Source: Collinsella sp. (GTDB lineage Bacteria; Actinomycetota; Coriobacteriia; Coriobacteriales; Coriobacteriaceae). Taken from it: a stretch of 25,136 nucleotides of DNA. The number at the start of each line of letters is the position of its first letter. The stretch's first letter is position 1. The translations under genes and the position numbers were made by a program. This document shows positions 1 to 7,715 of this stretch, in pieces. A model generated the notes under the pieces. That model saw only the letters and a list, made by a program, of their open reading frames with translations. It made no database searches and was not told where the DNA came from. Location of the stretch: the NCBI GenBank assembly GCA_018382295.1, contig JAGZQF010000022.1, forward strand, positions 1 through 25,136, given 5' to 3'.

Positions 1-98
1 ACGAAGTGATGGCCAGGTGCCGGGAGCTATTTCCGCGTTGCGCTAGCTGCGGAAACGCGGGGTCCGTTCAGGCTGTTGCGTTGAGATTGAAAATCAAC

Positions 99-331
99 CC
101 ACCACAAAGGAGTAGGCTTCTATTCCGATTTTCAAATATCTCAATCTGTAACATCTGGGCGGGCAAATTGGCTCTATCTGTTACAGATCGAGACAAAAGG
201 TAGGCGTCGGGACGAACATCTCATTCTGTAACAGTAAGACGACTTTTAACGGTCTAGATGTTACAGATTGAGACAAACCGCTGGGATGGGTCAAAACCAC
301 CACAAAGGTGCCTGTCCCCTTTGTGGTGGTT
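99..331. repeat. Palindromic non-coding element with nested inverted repeats
   Basis: This non-coding stretch has clear internal order. The 12-mer CCACCACAAAGG occurs at 99-110 and again at 297-308, and its reverse complement is at 318-329. Between them lie four copies of a 15-mer (TCTCAATCTGTAACA or its complement) in alternating orientation: 139-153 (+), 179-193 (-, one mismatch), 219-233 (+, one mismatch) and 259-273 (-, exact complement of the first). The copies are spaced at exactly 40-bp intervals. The arrangement resembles a REP/BIME or small MITE-type element, or an array of binding sites. No plausible gene is seen in 1-337. Copy number in the genome cannot be judged from one window. 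Confidence 0.6.
295..331 (-). terminator. Perfect 14-bp stem-loop just past the MurT-GatD stop codon
   Basis: AACCACCACAAAGG (295-308) pairs perfectly with 318-331 around a 9-nt loop. It lies 6 bp beyond the stop codon of the minus-strand MurT-GatD gene. On that strand the stem is followed by only a few U residues, so it could serve as a terminator. It could equally be a REP-like palindrome: its core resembles the CAAAGGGG-CAGG motif seen again at 7642-7654. Confidence 0.5.
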
Positions 332-337
332 GGGGCG

Positions 338-2515
338 TTAGGGGAGGAGCTTCATGGCGGCGTCGTGGGCGGCGTGCTCGTAGGTGTCGTCGAGGGTTTT
401 GAGCGGCAGCAGGGCCGTGGCCTGCGCATCGCCGCGGCGCTCGAGGGCGTGCGCGATCAGCCAGTCGGCGAGTTCGGGGTTCTTGGGCAGCGCCGGCCCG
501 TGCAGGTACGTGCCGATGACGCCCTTGTAGATAAGACCCTCAAGGCCATCGTCGCCGTTGTTGCCGGTGCCCGCGACGACGGACGTTCCGAGCGGCGTTG
601 CCTCCGTGTCGAGCAGGGTGCGGCCACCGTGGTTCTCGAATCCCACAAAGGGCTCAGGTGCCAGATCGGTTTTGACCGCTACGTTGCCGATCAGGCGGTC
701 GGAGCCGCGTACGGTTTCGGCGGCAATGACGCCCAGGCCCTCAATGCGATCCTCGCCCATGTAGTACGAACGGCCGAGCAGCTGATAGCTGCCACAGATG
801 GCAAGCAGTGTGCCGCCGTCCTCAACATAGGCCGCGACCTTGTCTTTTTGGGCGAGCAGCTCGTGTGCCACGGCTAGCTGGTCGCGGTCGGAGCCGCCAC
901 CCATCATGACGATATCGGCATCGGTGAGATCGAGTGACTCGCCCATACGGACCTCGTCCACGCGAACGGGGATGCCGCGCCAGGCGCAGCGGCGCTCGAG
1001 AGCGATAACGTTGCCGCCGTCGCCGTAGAGGTTGAGGGCATCGGGATACAGGTAGACGATGCGCAGCGGGCGCGAAAGCTCGACTGGCGCAATGCCGACA
1101 GGAAGAGCGCTGCCGTCGGCACGGGCTACGGCGCGGGCAGCAACCGTGGCTGCATCGGCACCCTTCAGTCCGTCGAGCTCCTTGACCAGCGGCGGGAAGG
1201 CCGTGTAGTTGGCGACGGCGTAGAAGGTGTCATCGGCGGCCTCGTCTGCCACGGCGCCAATTGCCTGCGCGACGTCCGAGATAATCGCGGCATCGATGCC
1301 GGCGTACTTGAGGCGCACCTGCATGTCGTGCGCGCGCGTGCCTCCGGCAAAGGCGACAAGACCCGGCGTGTCGGCAATGCGCTCAAAGTCGACGTCGTAG
1401 ATCCACGATACATCGTGGCCGTCGGCATCGTTATCGTTGAGGAAGAAAGCGCAGAGTCTGCCGCCTGCCGTCTTGATGGACTGGATTTGTCGATCGAAGC
1501 CTACGGGATTCTTAGCCAGGTTGGCCTCGACGGTGCGGCCGGCGATATCCCAGCGGCCCATACGTCCGCCGGCGGGGACGTAGGCATCGAGCGTAGGCTG
1601 TAGAAACGCCGTGTCCACGCCCAACTCGCGTGCGGCAAAGAAGGCGGCGGCAACGTTATAGACCATGTACAGACCGTTGTAGCGTGTGGCGATGTGTACG
1701 GCAGCCGCGTCGGGCGCAGATCCAAAGACCAGGTCGAAGCCGTAGCCGTCGCAGCCGAGCTTCACGCCCGTCACACGGCGGACCAGTGCGGGGCGTGCCC
1801 AACCGCACGAGGGGCAATGGTATGCGCCAAGCTGGCCGTATTGCACGTAGTCGTACTCCAACGGGGCGTTGCACTGCGAGCAAAAGCGCGAGTCGCTAAT
1901 GCGGTCGGACTCGGTGTCGGTGGCGCCGTCGATGCCAAAGGCAATACTCGCATTGGGAACGCGCGCGGCAATCGAGGCGCACAGCGGGTCGTCGGCGTTG
2001 TAGATGAGCGTCGTTGCCGGCGAAAGCTCCAACGCGTGGGCGATGACCTCCTGGGTGTGATCGATCTCGCCATAGCGATCTAGCTGGTCGCGGAACAGGT
2101 TGAGCAGCACAAAGTACGTCGGCTTGAGCTTGGGCAGAACGCGTACGGTGTAAAGCTCATCGCACTCAAAAACGCCCACGCGCTTGCCGCTGCTGGTGTG
2201 TTTAAGGCCGCCGCGGGCCTCGAGCAGAGCACCTACCACACCAGGCTCCATATTGTTGCCGGCACGGTTGCACACCACGGCAGCACCGCTGGCAGCAACG
2301 GCGTCGGCGATGAGGTTGGAAGTGGTGGTCTTGCCATTAGTACCCGTAATCACCACGCTGCGGTCGACAAGGCCAGCGAGGTCGCTCAGCAACTCGGGGT
2401 CGATCTTCATGGCGATGCGGCCGGGGAGTACGCCGCCCTGGCGCTTAAGGACGGAGCGCAGCCCCCAGCGAGCGATATCGCTCGAGGTGCAGGCAAGAGA
2501 TGAGCGGAGGTTCAT
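338..2515 (-). CDS. murT-gatD: MurT-GatD single-chain lipid II isoglutaminyl synthase (glutamine-hydrolysing)
   Basis: Cytoplasmic enzyme predicted to amidate the alpha-carboxyl of D-Glu in the lipid II stem peptide to D-isoglutamine, using ammonia from glutamine. The 725-aa chain carries two normally separate subunits. Residues about 1-470 are MurT: Mur-ligase P-loop GTNGKTT (58-64), a zinc ribbon with Cys212/215 and Cys234/237, and a C-terminal DUF1727-like part with an NDNDADG motif (360-366). Residues about 484-690 are GatD, a CobB/CobQ-like class I glutamine amidotransferase with nucleophile Cys574 (AICGSYQLLG) and His672 (YLHGP). In the characterised Staphylococcus and Streptococcus enzymes these are two proteins. 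The ATG at 2515 has a weak AGGAA site upstream. The gene follows the TPR-like gene by 45 bp on the same strand and is probably co-transcribed. Confidence 0.93.
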   Translation of the reverse strand: MNLRSSLACTSSDIARWGLRSVLKRQGGVLPGRIAMKIDPELLSDLAGLVDRSVVITGTNGKTTTSNLIADAVAASGAAVVCNRAGNNMEPGVVGALLEARGGLKHTSSGKRVGVFECDELYTVRVLPKLKPTYFVLLNLFRDQLDRYGEIDHTQEVIAHALELSPATTLIYNADDPLCASIAARVPNASIAFGIDGATDTESDRISDSRFCSQCNAPLEYDYVQYGQLGAYHCPSCGWARPALVRRVTGVKLGCDGYGFDLVFGSAPDAAAVHIATRYNGLYMVYNVAAAFFAARELGVDTAFLQPTLDAYVPAGGRMGRWDIAGRTVEANLAKNPVGFDRQIQSIKTAGGRLCAFFLNDNDADGHDVSWIYDVDFERIADTPGLVAFAGGTRAHDMQVRLKYAGIDAAIISDVAQAIGAVADEAADDTFYAVANYTAFPPLVKELDGLKGADAATVAARAVARADGSALPVGIAPVELSRPLRIVYLYPDALNLYGDGGNVIALERRCAWRGIPVRVDEVRMGESLDLTDADIVMMGGGSDRDQLAVAHELLAQKDKVAAYVEDGGTLLAICGSYQLLGRSYYMGEDRIEGLGVIAAETVRGSDRLIGNVAVKTDLAPEPFVGFENHGGRTLLDTEATPLGTSVVAGTGNNGDDGLEGLIYKGVIGTYLHGPALPKNPELADWLIAHALERRGDAQATALLPLKTLDDTYEHAAHDAAMKLLP

Positions 2516-2560
2516 GAAACCGTTCCTAACGTAAACGACATGGTCGGGTCGAGTGCGTCA

Positions 2561-3604
2561 CTAAAATCCGTAGCGGCGCGCAAATTCCTGGGCAAGCTGC
2601 GATACATCTTCGCAGGCGTTGGCCCAGGGGGCAAAGTCGGGAGTGTCCGAGATAATACCGTCCGCTTCCCAAACGGCCTGGTGCGAAAGATCCCAGGGAT
2701 CGTGTGGCTCGGGCCGGCAGGGAAGGTACGGTGTCTGGTACATGGGGTTCAGTAAGAAGAACGCGCCACCCTCGCAGCGGTTGGCGAACTCACGCAGCGC
2801 GCGTGTCGCCGGGCGCATCTTGTTTGTTTTGAACAGCAGAATCGTGCGGGCGAGCAGATACCAAGGAGAGTTCTCGAGGGCATCGGCCCCCATCTGCTCC
2901 TCGAGCTGGTGGGCCAGGGCAAAAAAGCCGTCCTCGTCTTCCAAGCGAGCGAGGGCGAGTAACACGGTGCCTGCCGCTCGGGTGGGATAGCCTTCCGCCT
3001 TAAGAACACGGCGAGAATAGTTGACGGCAGCACGGTAGCGGGCGCTCGCCATGCACAGCTGCGAGATGGCCTCGAGTGTGTGAAGCCACCCGATAAGCGC
3101 CGGCTCGCTCACGGTGAGCTCTGCCGCCGTCACGCCGTCCGTCAAAACTTTGTTGGCCCAGTAGTGCGGGGCCTCCATATCGAACCCGGGCACGCTTTGC
3201 TGCAGGTAATCGGCCGTGGTTGCCTCGAGCTTCATCAGGTCGCCCAGGCAGGCGTCAACGGGTGTGTCGGCCAGGATGATGGCGAGCAGCTGCGCGTCGA
3301 CGGTCAGTGCGTCGACGCGGACAATCTTGAGCAGCTCATCGCGCATGTCGTCGAACAGGCGATTGCGCGTCTGCTCAAACTCCTCGTCGCTGCCCATATC
3401 TTCGATGCGATGGAGCTCGTCGAGCAGGTGGCGATGAACACCGGCATAGGACAGCAGCGCCTGGGCATGCTCGGACTGCGCGTACTTTTGGGGATTCGCA
3501 CTAATGTCGTTATGGACAAGCTCGCGTGCTGCATCGGTGAGCTCGGGGTGCGACGCCAGATAGGTGCGCTCCAGGTAGGCGGGGATGTAGACGCTCGGAT
3601 CCAT
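2561..3604 (-). CDS. TPR-like helical repeat protein, downstream paralogue
   Basis: A 347-aa soluble, all-helical protein without signal peptide or membrane segment. The middle (about residues 165-275) has TPR-like helix pairs such as SARYRAAVNYSRRVLKAEG and LARLEDEDGFFALAHQLEEQ. Its order of segments matches the gene just upstream: a TPR pair, a DPW or SPW stretch, then a C-terminal FAPWA/FAAWV-like motif. This suggests an old tandem duplication. Its ATG overlaps the upstream stop codon by one base (TAATG), with GGGAGGAG as ribosome site, so translational coupling is likely. The family may act as a scaffold or adaptor. I do not recognise a specific function. Confidence 0.8.
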   Translation of the reverse strand: MDPSVYIPAYLERTYLASHPELTDAARELVHNDISANPQKYAQSEHAQALLSYAGVHRHLLDELHRIEDMGSDEEFEQTRNRLFDDMRDELLKIVRVDALTVDAQLLAIILADTPVDACLGDLMKLEATTADYLQQSVPGFDMEAPHYWANKVLTDGVTAAELTVSEPALIGWLHTLEAISQLCMASARYRAAVNYSRRVLKAEGYPTRAAGTVLLALARLEDEDGFFALAHQLEEQMGADALENSPWYLLARTILLFKTNKMRPATRALREFANRCEGGAFFLLNPMYQTPYLPCRPEPHDPWDLSHQAVWEADGIISDTPDFAPWANACEDVSQLAQEFARRYGF

Positions 3605-4680
3605 TAGAGGTCTCCTCCCTTAAATGGAAGCCCCTGCTCGGCTGCGCGCAGGATGCGCTCGTCGATTTGGGAGCGCACGATGTCGTTGGTGGCGACCCAG
3701 GCGGCAAAGCTGGCGTTGTCGGGGGCGCCCAGGCCCTCCTGCAGTACCGGCGTCGCCTCGGACAGCGCAAGGACAAGCTCGTCGGTGGAGCCCACACCCA
3801 CGTTGACGCGGGCATAGACGCCATCGGGAAACTCGGTTTGGAAGTAGAGTGCCTCGGCTGCGTGCGGACACGAGCGCACAAGGATACGCAGGTAGTGCTC
3901 GGCGCCCTCGTAGTCCAGTTCGCGCCAAGCCGTGCTCATCAGCGCGATGAGCGTCCACGGGTCCAAGTCGCGCTCCGCATCTTTGGGGCGGCGGCGCAGT
4001 GGGGTATTCGCGAGGTACGGCACGGAGTGTGCGGAGCGAAAGCGCTTGAGCTCCTCGGCGGGGTATTCGAGCTTTGCCATGGCGAGCATCGCGGTGTGGC
4101 GGACACCAGCGGGGTCGTTGGGCGCAAAGTCCAAGCTGCGATTCGCGGCTTCGAGCGACATGCGATAGCGGCCGCTAATGAGGGCGCGCGATGCCAAGGC
4201 GGCAAGCCAGCGCAGATAGGGGCGGCGCGTAAGGTCGCCTGCGGCCTCGCGCTCGTAGGGGTCCTGGGCCGAGGCGATTTTGAGCGCTAGGTCGTGCTCG
4301 ACCTCATCGCACTTGGACACCAGGTACTGTACGTATTCCTCGTTGGATTCGGCGGTGAGTGCCGTCAGCATGCGCTGAGCGTCCCAGTTGGCCGGATCGA
4401 GTGCGGCCGCCTCGCGGAGCATGTTCTCGGCAGCTGTCTCTTCTTGCTCTGCCTGGGTATCGTCAGGGATAAAGGGAATGCGGTAGTCGACAGCCTCGAC
4501 CACCTTGGCAATGAGGTGCCCGGCGCGGTCGCGGTCGTGCACGATGAGCGGTGCGGGGTTGCGGGTGAATTGTTCCATCAGACGCTCTACGGCGGCAGCG
4601 TCGGTGAGCGGGATATTGTCGCGGCGCAAGGCCTCAAGAACGAGGCGATGGCAATCCTCTTGAATGGGATCGAATGCCAT
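3604..4680 (-). CDS. TPR-like helical repeat protein, upstream paralogue
   Basis: A 358-aa soluble helical protein. The start is ATG at 4680 because AAAGGAGG lies 7 nt upstream; a longer ATG start at 4710 would sit upstream of that site. Repeat-like helices include SGRYRMSLEAANRSLDFAPN and LDYEGAEHYLRILVRSCPHA, the latter a typical TPR A/B helix pattern. The N-terminal 100 residues are acidic. The gene heads a minus-strand run with its paralogue (1-bp overlap) and the MurT-GatD gene. No enzymatic motif is visible. A role as an assembly or regulatory adaptor would be speculation. Confidence 0.8.
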   Translation of the reverse strand: MAFDPIQEDCHRLVLEALRRDNIPLTDAAAVERLMEQFTRNPAPLIVHDRDRAGHLIAKVVEAVDYRIPFIPDDTQAEQEETAAENMLREAAALDPANWDAQRMLTALTAESNEEYVQYLVSKCDEVEHDLALKIASAQDPYEREAAGDLTRRPYLRWLAALASRALISGRYRMSLEAANRSLDFAPNDPAGVRHTAMLAMAKLEYPAEELKRFRSAHSVPYLANTPLRRRPKDAERDLDPWTLIALMSTAWRELDYEGAEHYLRILVRSCPHAAEALYFQTEFPDGVYARVNVGVGSTDELVLALSEATPVLQEGLGAPDNASFAAWVATNDIVRSQIDERILRAAEQGLPFKGGDL

Positions 4681-5180
4681 GGGGCCTCCTTTGCTGCGGT
4701 TAGGGTTCAAATGTTTCTATATAAGGTTCTAGTTTACCCGCATGTGGCACACCGGGGGTGCCGCACTTGGACTTGCACCTTTGCACCACGAAGACGGATG
4801 TCGCACAAATGTCGGCACCTTGGACGACCGAGTGGTATCACGGTGCCGCAAACGGTCGATTTTTGGCGGCGAACGGTGCATATTTTGGAGGGGCACCGTC
4901 CTGCCCAGGATATGTAGTCAACCTTGATAAAACGTTTGCCCAGCTTGGGAGTATGAATGCCGCACAAGGGTCTTCAGGGATAGAAAAAACGTTTCATCAT
5001 TGGCGGCTTTAGGTGAATAACTGACCAAGCAGAACGGTAAAATAGTGTTTGTCTGAGCGTTGAGACGTTTAGACATCGCGCATTGTCATCGCCGGCAACG
5101 CGCAAAACGGTCCTAACGGAGCCAATCGGGTGCTCCGTTATATACACAAGTCTAAGAGGGGCTTGTTTAGGAGGCACAGT
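4681..5180. other. 500-bp divergent intergenic region with repeated GGTGCC/GGCACC motifs and AAAACGTTT boxes
   Basis: This region separates the TPR genes (minus) from the alcohol dehydrogenase (plus). No convincing gene is seen; short open frames here lack ribosome sites. Three inverted pairs use a GGTGCC-type core: GGCAC/GTGCC at 4746-4750 and 4758-4762, CGGCACC/GGTGCCG at 4813-4819 and 4842-4848, and ACGGTGC/GCACCGT within about 4873-4900. AAAACGTTT occurs at 4929-4937 and 4986-4994, 57 bp apart, a LacI-family-like palindromic core. A 9-bp stem (5114-5122/5132-5140) lies in the alcohol dehydrogenase leader. Long leaders of this kind often carry redox or catabolite control, but no specific regulator can be named. 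Confidence 0.45.
5114..5140 (+). promoter_or_regulatory. Leader stem-loop before the alcohol dehydrogenase gene
   Basis: TAACGGAGC (5114-5122) pairs with GCTCCGTTA (5132-5140) around a 9-nt loop, 29 bp before the ribosome site AGGAGG (5169-5174). There is no U-run behind it, so mRNA stabilisation or a protein site is as likely as attenuation. Confidence 0.4.
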
Positions 5181-6404
5181 ATGGGACGTTTTACCAATCC
5201 TCGCGATCTGTACTTTGGTGAGGGCGCTCGCCACGAGGTGAAGAACCTCAAGGGCAAGAAGGCCATCATCGTTTCTGGCGGCAGCTCTATGCGCCGCGGC
5301 GGGTTCCTGCAGGACGTCGAGAACGACCTTAAGGAAGGCGGTTTCGAGGTCAAGCTGTTCGAGGGCGTCGAGTCCGACCCGTCCATCGAGACGGTCATGA
5401 AGGGCGCCGAGGCCATGCGCGAGTTCGAGCCCGACTGGATTATCGCCATCGGTGGCGGCTCGCCCATCGATGCCGCTAAGGCCATGTGGGTCTTCTACGA
5501 GTATCCCGAGGAGTCCTTCGATAACATCATCCAGCCGTTCAGCTTCCCCGAGCTGCGTCAGAAGGCTCATTTCTGCGCCATCTCCTCTACCTCCGGCACC
5601 GCTACCGAGGTCACCGCGTTCTCCGTCATTACCGACTACGCCAAGGGCATCAAGTACCCGCTGGCCGACTTCAACATCACCCCTGATGTCGCCATCGTCG
5701 ACCCCGAGCTCACCTACACCATGCCCGCCAAGCTGTGCGCTCACACCGGCATGGATGCTCTGACCCACTGCATGGAGGCCTACGTTTCCACCTGCGCCTC
5801 TATGTTCACCGACGCCAATGCTCTGCACGGCATCCGCGAGATCGTCGAGTGGCTGCCCAAGTCCTATGCTGGCGACCATGAGGCCCGTCAGCACATGCAC
5901 GAGGCTCAGTGCATCGCCGGTATCGCCTTCTCCTCGGGCCTGCTCGGCATCGTTCACTCCATGGCTCACAAGACCGGTGCTGCCTTCGAGAACGGCCACA
6001 TCATCCACGGTGCCGCTAACGCCATGTACCTGGGCAAGGTCATCCAGTGGAACTCCAAGGATCCCCGTGCTGCCGAGCGTTACGCTTACGTGGCCAAGGA
6101 GATCCTGCACCTTCCCGGCGAGACCAACGAGGAGCTCATCGCTGCACTCGTCCAGAAGATTCGCGACCTCAACGACCAGCTCAACATTCCGCAGTCCATC
6201 AAGGATTACGCGAATGGTGGCGTGAAGGTCGACGCCGAGAACCCGCAGATGGTTTCCGAGGAGGAGTTCCTCGCCAAGCTGCCCGAGATCGCCGCGAACG
6301 CCGAGCAGGACGCCTGCACGCCCGAGAACCCGCGTGAGACCAAGGCTGCCGACTTCGAGAAGATCCTCAAGGCCTGCTACTACGACACCGATATCGATTT
6401 CTAA
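5181..6404 (+). CDS. Iron-containing alcohol dehydrogenase (group III)
   Basis: A 407-aa cytoplasmic NAD(P)H-dependent alcohol dehydrogenase reducing aldehydes in fermentation. Nucleotide-binding GGGSPIDAAK is at residues 91-100. The expected metal ligands are Asp192 and His196 (GMDALTHCMEA), His263 (HSMAHKTGA) and His276 (HIIHGAANA). The length and C-terminus (ending ACYYDTDIDF) fit stand-alone alcohol/butanol dehydrogenases and the ADH half of AdhE; no aldehyde dehydrogenase half is attached. ATG 5181 is chosen because AGGAGG ends 6 nt upstream; an in-frame ATG at 5130 lies before that site. The codon use is strongly biased to C-ending codons, which suggests high expression. A strong terminator follows. 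The physiological substrate is not visible. Confidence 0.93.
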   Translation: MGRFTNPRDLYFGEGARHEVKNLKGKKAIIVSGGSSMRRGGFLQDVENDLKEGGFEVKLFEGVESDPSIETVMKGAEAMREFEPDWIIAIGGGSPIDAAKAMWVFYEYPEESFDNIIQPFSFPELRQKAHFCAISSTSGTATEVTAFSVITDYAKGIKYPLADFNITPDVAIVDPELTYTMPAKLCAHTGMDALTHCMEAYVSTCASMFTDANALHGIREIVEWLPKSYAGDHEARQHMHEAQCIAGIAFSSGLLGIVHSMAHKTGAAFENGHIIHGAANAMYLGKVIQWNSKDPRAAERYAYVAKEILHLPGETNEELIAALVQKIRDLNDQLNIPQSIKDYANGGVKVDAENPQMVSEEEFLAKLPEIAANAEQDACTPENPRETKAADFEKILKACYYDTDIDF

Positions 6405-6426
6405 TCGACTCTTGTTATCGTAACGA

Positions 6427-6466
6427 GGGGCTCCGCACGTATCTGTACGGAGCCCCTTTCTTTTTT
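6427..6466 (+). terminator. Rho-independent terminator after the alcohol dehydrogenase
   Basis: GGGGCTCCG (6427-6435) pairs with CGGAGCCCC (6448-6456), followed by TTTCTTTTTT. Only about 16 bp separate it from the next start codon. Confidence 0.9.
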
Positions 6467-6482
6467 AGAGAATGGGATAGTT

Positions 6483-7583
6483 ATGGCTGCAATTTTCAAT
6501 AGCCCCAGCAAGTACATCCAGGGTCCGGACGAGCTCGCCAAGCTCGGCTCCTATGTCGAGCCGCTCGGCGCTAAGGCCCTCGTCATCGTGACGCCTTCGG
6601 GCAAGAAGCGCGTCGGTGCCAAGATCGAGGGCGGCTTTGCCGAGGCTAAGGCCGAGCTGCTGTTTGAGGACTTTAACGGCGAGTGCTCCAAGGGCGAGGT
6701 TGATCGCCTGGTTGTGCTCGCTCGCGACAACGGTTGCGACATCATCGTCGGCGTCGGTGGCGGCAAGATCCTCGACACCGCGAAGGCCGTCGCCTATTAC
6801 CTGGAGTCCCCGGTTATCATTTGCCCCACCATTGCTTCGACCGATGCCCCGTGTTCGGCGCTTTCGGTGCTCTACACCGACGATGGCCAGTTCGATAAAT
6901 ATCTCTTCCTTAAGGCAAACCCCAACATTGTCCTGATGGATACGACGGTTATCGCGGCGAGCCCGGTGCGCCTGACGGTTTCCGGTATGGGCGATGCGCT
7001 CGCAACCTACTTTGAGGCCCAGGCGACGCATGATGCCGACGGTGGCACCTGCGCTGGCGGCAAGGGCGGCATGGCCGGTCTGGCGCTCGCCAAGCTCTGC
7101 TATGAGACGCTCATGGCCGATGGCGTCAAGGCCAAGGTTGCGCTGGAGAAGGGTGCGCTCACGCCTGCCGTCGAGCATATCATCGAGGCCAACACGCTGC
7201 TCTCCGGCATTGGCTTTGAGAGCTCGGGTCTCGCTGCCGCCCATGCCATCCACAACGGCCTGACGATGCTGCCCGAGTGCCACAGCATGTATCACGGCGA
7301 GAAGGTCGCCTTTGGTACCATCGTACAGCTGGTACTCGAGGATGCCCCGACTGAGAAACTCGAGGAAGTCTTGGGCTTCTGCATTGAGCTGGGCCTGCCG
7401 GTCACGATGAAGGAACTTGGAGTTGCCGAGCTTACGCGCGAGCAGGCCATGGTCGTTGCCGAGGCCGCCTGTGCGCCCGAGGACACCATGTGCAACATGC
7501 CGTTTGAGGTAACGCCCGAGATGGTCGCAAACGCCATTCTGGGCGCCGACGCACTGGGCCACTACTACCTCATGGATGAGTAA
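6483..7583 (+). CDS. gldA: Glycerol dehydrogenase, NAD-dependent
   Basis: A 366-aa zinc-dependent glycerol dehydrogenase (glycerol to dihydroxyacetone, NAD+), a member of the iron-type ADH superfamily. The dinucleotide-binding motif GVGGGKILDTAK starts at residue 90. The metal ligands expected for the family are present: Asp171 (SGMGDALATYFEA), His254 (AAAHAIHNGL) and His271 (SMYHGEKVAFG). It sits directly behind the terminator of the alcohol dehydrogenase, with no room for a normal promoter in between and only a weak GGGA-type ribosome site. Expression must come from read-through or from a promoter inside 6405-6466. A strong terminator follows. Together with the upstream gene it suggests a reductive/oxidative pair for glycerol or alcohol metabolism. 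Confidence 0.93.
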   Translation: MAAIFNSPSKYIQGPDELAKLGSYVEPLGAKALVIVTPSGKKRVGAKIEGGFAEAKAELLFEDFNGECSKGEVDRLVVLARDNGCDIIVGVGGGKILDTAKAVAYYLESPVIICPTIASTDAPCSALSVLYTDDGQFDKYLFLKANPNIVLMDTTVIAASPVRLTVSGMGDALATYFEAQATHDADGGTCAGGKGGMAGLALAKLCYETLMADGVKAKVALEKGALTPAVEHIIEANTLLSGIGFESSGLAAAHAIHNGLTMLPECHSMYHGEKVAFGTIVQLVLEDAPTEKLEEVLGFCIELGLPVTMKELGVAELTREQAMVVAEAACAPEDTMCNMPFEVTPEMVANAILGADALGHYYLMDE

Positions 7584-7597
7584 ATCAAGCTAAGGAA

Positions 7598-7632
7598 GGG
7601 GCAAAGCCGACAGATGGCTTTGCCCCTTTTTT
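7598..7632 (+). terminator. Rho-independent terminator after gldA
   Basis: GGGGCAAAGCC (7598-7608) pairs with GGCTTTGCCCC (7616-7626), followed by six T. Confidence 0.93.
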
Positions 7633-7671
7633 GCTATGGTGCAAAGGGGTCAGGTTAGTTGAACCAAAGAA

Positions 7672-7706
7672 GGCGGGGTAGGCCTGCGATGAGGTTTTGC
7701 CCCGCC
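7672..7706 (-). terminator. Probable terminator of the 2-hydroxyacid dehydrogenase gene
   Basis: GGCGGGG (7672-7678) pairs with CCCCGCC (7700-7706). On the minus strand the stem is followed by TTCTTT. It lies about 10 bp beyond the stop codon of the minus-strand gene. A CAAAGGGGTCAGG motif (7642-7654) between the two convergent terminators resembles the palindrome core at 303-320. Confidence 0.55.
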
Positions 7707-7715
7707 CTCGTTTGA

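Noticed and set aside
43..55. 13-mer CTAGCTGCGGAAA shared with about 16423-16435
   Set aside because: A 13-bp match is expected by chance in 25 kb; surroundings are unrelated.
31..60. Alternative small hairpins (CCGCGTT/AACGCGG) at the left edge
   Set aside because: Short arms, no U-run and no gene to terminate within view.
4734..4967. Cys-rich short frames between the TPR and alcohol dehydrogenase genes
   Set aside because: No ribosome sites, both strands open, and the sequence is better explained by inverted repeats.
4974..6110. Minus-strand open frame of about 380 codons opposite the alcohol dehydrogenase
   Set aside because: Antisense shadow of a strongly codon-biased gene; Gly/Asp/Leu-rich composition without domain.
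6465..7562. Minus-strand open frame opposite gldA
   Set aside because: Antisense shadow; no start signal and no recognisable motif.
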